This document shows, piece after piece, positions 61,351 to 64,000 of a stretch of DNA of 64,000 nucleotides. The notes beneath the pieces are model-generated. The model was given only the letters and a program-made list of their open reading frames with translations. It was not told the origin of the DNA and ran no database searches. Made by a program: the position numbers and the translations under genes. Position 1 is the stretch's first letter. Each line of letters opens with the position of its first letter. Where the stretch lies: assembly GCA_937902735.1 (NCBI GenBank), contig CALELS010000014.1:90042-154041 (forward strand). Reading direction: 5' to 3'. This stretch comes from an uncultured Caryophanales bacterium (GTDB taxonomy: Bacteria; Bacillota_I; Bacilli_A; RFN20; CAG-826).

Positions 61351-61778
61351 TATTTCTTACCTCCTCTAACTAAATTGAATTTTTCATATGTAAGTTGGAA
61401 AGGCAAAATAAGTTCACAGTTTTTACCTTTTAGTAATATTTGAAGGGAAGGATCATCCAAACGAACATAGATGTTTGGAACGTTATATACATCACGAGCA
61501 ACGATTGCTAAAAAGACATTAACATTATCATTACCAGTGACAATAATAATCTCTTTTGCAGAAGTAATATAGGCTTCTTCAAGTGTTTCTAAGTCGGTGA
61601 CATCACCCACAACTTGATAACCACTGAAGGAATCATCTAATAGTTCAAATGCTTCGCGACGATAATCAACAACAAGGAGATTTTTTCCTTCTTTGTTGAT
61701 TTTGTTAGCGATGTTTGAACCTAGACGACCGCAACCAATGACTAGAGTTTTATTTTTTAATAAAGTTTTCTTTGGCAT
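61350..61778 (-). CDS. trkA: TrkA-N (RCK) NAD-binding protein
   Basis: A 142-aa single RCK N-domain with an intact nucleotide loop GCGRLGSNIANKINKEGKNLLVVD and the GDVTDLETLEEAYI block. It has no TrkA-C domain. Together with the next gene it reconstitutes a tandem TrkA split over two proteins. The three Trk genes and YqeY form an operon. Confidence 0.9.
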   Translation of the reverse strand: MPKKTLLKNKTLVIGCGRLGSNIANKINKEGKNLLVVDYRREAFELLDDSFSGYQVVGDVTDLETLEEAYITSAKEIIIVTGNDNVNVFLAIVARDVYNVPNIYVRLDDPSLQILLKGKNCELILPFQLTYEKFNLVRGGKK

Positions 61779-61826
61779 ATTTCTACCTCAAAAATCTTAT
61801 ACATAGTATACAAAAATAATAAAAAA

Positions 61827-61853
61827 GGCAAATCTCATATCTAAAATGAGATT
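61827..61853 (-). terminator. terminator at end of hydrolase gene
   Basis: Minus-strand stem AATCTCAT/ATGAGATT, 7-nt loop, then T6 four bases later. It overlaps the last bases of the hydrolase stop region and precedes the Trk operon. Confidence 0.7.
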
Positions 61854-62865
61854 AGATTGAATACTTTTTTAGGAAGTTAGAGACAACATAATCATATTCA
61901 TATTTGTTGTCATATCTAACGTGAGAATGTCTAGCGTTTTTAATGATAGAAAGATATTTATCTTTTGAGATAGATTTCTCATAGAGTTTTTTAGCGTACT
62001 TAGGAAGCGCGAAAACATCTTTTTCTCCAGAGATAATAAGTAAAGGAACATCAATTTTATTGATCATTTTGTATGGAGCAGCACTATATGGGTCGACTTT
62101 AGCAATTTTCTTAAAATAGGAGAAGAAGTGCCAAATTACTGGATAGACAGGTTTTTTTCTTTCTTTGATGTGCTCACGATATGTTTCAAAGAAAGAATAG
62201 AACATTCCATCTGCAATAAAACCATTGATGTAATGTTGGCATTTTTCATTTAAGAAGGTGAAACAAGCACATGTTGCGCCACCACAAATACCATAAAGAA
62301 TTATATGTTCTTGTCCATATTCATCATGTAGAAGTCTTGCCCAGGTAATTACATCTTCATTTTCTTTTATTCCTAAAGTGAAATATTTTCCTGAAGATAT
62401 ACCATGTCCTCTAGGATCAAAACATAAAACGTTATAGCCATTATTTTCAAATACTTCAGCGTAATAGGCTCCATAGTAGCAAGCTTCGCTTCTTCCTGGG
62501 ATTATGATAACTGTTTGTTTGTTATTAAAATCGTAAAACTCACCATAAAGATCAAGATTATCGTTAACGACATGAACTTTTTTAATATATTTCTTCTTTG
62601 AATCTCGATATGCTAAACCTTGGTTATACATATCTAGGTGGTAATCAAGATTCTCATTTGAACATTTTCTCTCAAATTGTTGTTTATCTCTTCTTACCCA
62701 TTGTTCAAAGAAAAGCTTCTTAGCAACTTTTCTAGTAGCAAGCATCATGATAGAAAAACCTATCGCAACACTTGAACCTAAAATTATGTTAAGCGCTAAG
62801 AAGCCAAGACTTAAAAATATTATTAATAATATTACTGGGACATTAACTGCTTGATCGAATATCAT
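61852..62865 (-). CDS. alpha/beta hydrolase with N-terminal membrane segment, Cys at nucleophile
   Basis: A 337-aa protein with an N-terminal transmembrane segment (NVPVILLIIFLSLGFLALNIIL) and a hydrolase domain of the YqkD/serine-aminopeptidase type: IIPGRSEACYYGAYYA, FDPRGHG, and a nucleophile elbow GICGGATCACF where the usual Ser is Cys. The acid and His sites are ISGEKDVFALP and NARHSHVRYD. Cys may still support hydrolysis (as in dienelactone hydrolase) or the enzyme may be inactive. It ends 6 nt downstream of the DegV gene and is probably in its operon. Confidence 0.85.
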   Translation of the reverse strand: MIFDQAVNVPVILLIIFLSLGFLALNIILGSSVAIGFSIMMLATRKVAKKLFFEQWVRRDKQQFERKCSNENLDYHLDMYNQGLAYRDSKKKYIKKVHVVNDNLDLYGEFYDFNNKQTVIIIPGRSEACYYGAYYAEVFENNGYNVLCFDPRGHGISSGKYFTLGIKENEDVITWARLLHDEYGQEHIILYGICGGATCACFTFLNEKCQHYINGFIADGMFYSFFETYREHIKERKKPVYPVIWHFFSYFKKIAKVDPYSAAPYKMINKIDVPLLIISGEKDVFALPKYAKKLYEKSISKDKYLSIIKNARHSHVRYDNKYEYDYVVSNFLKKYSI

Positions 62866-62871
62866 CTAAAG

Positions 62872-63819
62872 TTAAGCTTTTTTACCGGTTAAACGAGCGA
62901 ATACTTCTTGTTCGTAAGTACGGTTTTCATCCATCTCTTTACCAAAGAAGAAAATAACGCATAATCCTGGACCGATACTTGGACCACATAATTGTCCTAG
63001 ATGTGTAATTATGATATCACGTGGATGGCAAACTTTTAAGAGTTCTTCTTTGAAGAGGTTTGCTCTTTCTTCACGACAAGAATGAGAAATGAAGATTACT
63101 TGATCATCAGCGTTTTCAACTAATTCGAGGAAATATTTAATTGCAATTTCATTGGTTAGTTTAGCGCCTTTGATTGTACCTAATGGTTGAGTTAAACCTT
63201 GGTAGTTAAAGTCTGCTAAAGGTTGCATTCCTAAAAGTGAGCCAAAGAATGCTTTTGGAGCGCTAATGCGACCATTTTTTGCTAAGAACCTTAAATCATC
63301 CATTGGTCCAGATTCATGTAATGAATAGCGTGCCTTATTAGCCCAATTTACATTATCTTCTAGAGACATTGATTTTTCATCACGGTTTTTAGCCATTTCA
63401 AGGGCTAATAATCCAATAGCGGATGAATATTTTAATGAGTCAACAATTTCAATCTTTCTATCTGGATAATCTTCAAGAAGAATTGAAGCATAGTTTTTAA
63501 ATCCTTGATATGTTCCTGATAAACCACTTGAAATGGTTACAATAATAACGTCTTTTCCATCTTCAAGAATTGGTTGAACAACACGACAGAATTCAGCATA
63601 ATCGCCAAAAGCGGTTTTGATTTTTCCAGCTTCTTTTTTAACACGAGCAAAGAAGTCTGCTGGATTAGTATTTGTCCAGTCAATATCACCATGAGCTTCG
63701 CTACCATCTGGATAATAAATAATGGAAGCAATTGCTTCTGGATATAAATTAAATTTTTCACGTAAATCTCTGGTAAAATCACTACCAGTTTCAACTACGA
63801 TTTCATATTTTTTTGCCAT
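62872..63819 (-). CDS. DegV family fatty-acid-binding protein, second paralogue
   Basis: A 315-aa DegV protein (IVVETGSDFTRDL, KTAFGDYAEF, TISSGLSGTYQG, LGQLCGPSIGPGLCVIFF). It is only distantly similar to the paralogue at 33628. FakB-type fatty acid presentation is the expected role. Its ATG overlaps the end of the gene upstream by 17 nt. The hydrolase at 61852 follows after 6 nt. Confidence 0.92.
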   Translation of the reverse strand: MAKKYEIVVETGSDFTRDLREKFNLYPEAIASIIYYPDGSEAHGDIDWTNTNPADFFARVKKEAGKIKTAFGDYAEFCRVVQPILEDGKDVIIVTISSGLSGTYQGFKNYASILLEDYPDRKIEIVDSLKYSSAIGLLALEMAKNRDEKSMSLEDNVNWANKARYSLHESGPMDDLRFLAKNGRISAPKAFFGSLLGMQPLADFNYQGLTQPLGTIKGAKLTNEIAIKYFLELVENADDQVIFISHSCREERANLFKEELLKVCHPRDIIITHLGQLCGPSIGPGLCVIFFFGKEMDENRTYEQEVFARLTGKKA

Positions 63820-64000
63820 ATATTATCTCTCTTTCTTCAAAAATGACCTTTGAAATATAAAATATTAAAAGAAAATATGCAAGGAAATGAAAATGAAGTC
63901 CAAAAGAATCTGTTATTGGAACGAATTGCTCAAAGGCAGTTGCTTTGTTAAATGACAAAGTTAACGCAACAAAAAAATAATATTTGATAAAACCAGCAAA
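63803..64000 (-). CDS. membrane protein C-terminal fragment, VanZ-like
   Basis: The last 65 codons of a gene entering from the right edge, ending at TGA 63805-63803 inside the DegV gene. It reads FVPITDSFGLHFHFLAYFLLIFYISK, resembling the HF-x-AYF motif of VanZ-family proteins, but it ends soon after, where VanZ proteins usually have more membrane segments. The overlap with DegV suggests one operon. Confidence 0.45.
   Translation of the reverse strand, partial: FAGFIKYYFFVALTLSFNKATAFEQFVPITDSFGLHFHFLAYFLLIFYISKVIFEEREIIYGKKI

Overview
The window is low-GC DNA from what looks like an anaerobic, gut-type member of the Bacillota, on or near the Erysipelotrichia/RF39/Mollicutes-like branches. 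This placement is inferred from AT-rich codon use, a rubrerythrin, many short-signal lipoproteins, Big_2-type surface proteins, twin DegV proteins and Trk-type potassium uptake; no rRNA is present to settle it. The standard genetic code applies: genes read through with TGG for Trp, TGA is used as a stop, and the tRNA-Trp at 58509-58582 has a CCA anticodon. Many starts have a -10 hexamer 6-9 nt upstream and no Shine-Dalgarno, so leaderless mRNAs look common beside normal SD-led genes.

Layout. 0-9.5 kb is housekeeping and envelope: a partial flavin-reductase-like gene, a decayed alpha/beta hydrolase, a PlsC-like acyltransferase, a lipoprotein with a 1073-aa ABC-FtsX exporter, rubrerythrin, LemA and tRNA-Asp/tRNA-Phe. 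9.5-14.9 kb holds an unknown small protein and a four-gene minus-strand operon with two patatin-like phospholipases between two membrane proteins. 15.0-17.7 kb is an accessory zone behind an unusual initiator tRNA. There a GNAT enzyme, a VbhA/Fic toxin-antitoxin pair and an HTH/zinc-ribbon regulator are separated by related copies of the tRNA 3' end plus terminator, and by phased 20-21 bp repeats.

17.7-33.5 kb carries an AbrB-controlled ABC-2 exporter, two lipoproteins, a CDF transporter, a lipase-like lipoprotein, a HAD phosphatase, an 1175-aa repeat surface protein, an AbiE pair with a frameshifted toxin, a NERD protein and a starch-binding-like surface protein. 33.6-49.8 kb carries DegV, a DUF3990/HTH pair, a 1523-aa clostripain-like protease, a HipB-HipS-HipT module, a 1344-aa secreted endonuclease, an ABC-2 exporter and an esterase lipoprotein. 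49.9-58.4 kb has a ZIP/HMA metal operon, then an accessory patchwork: two almost identical TetR genes, each divergent from a different exported protein, an HTH-acetyltransferase fusion, a KilA-N protein and dispersed non-coding repeats. 58.5-64 kb returns to conserved genes: tRNA-Trp, GatB/YqeY, TrkH with two TrkA-type subunits, a hydrolase, DegV and a truncated membrane gene.

Functionally the window is dominated by surface biology (lipoproteins, a secreted protease, a nuclease and glycan binding, several exporters) and by small two- or three-gene toxin-antitoxin modules (Fic, AbiE, HipBST, probably DUF3990). No integrase, transposase, phage structural gene, CRISPR array or rRNA was found. 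The strongest candidates for something undescribed are the tRNA-anchored cassette series at 15-17.7 kb, the twin TetR loci, the HTH-Vat fusion and the HTH/DUF3990 pair.
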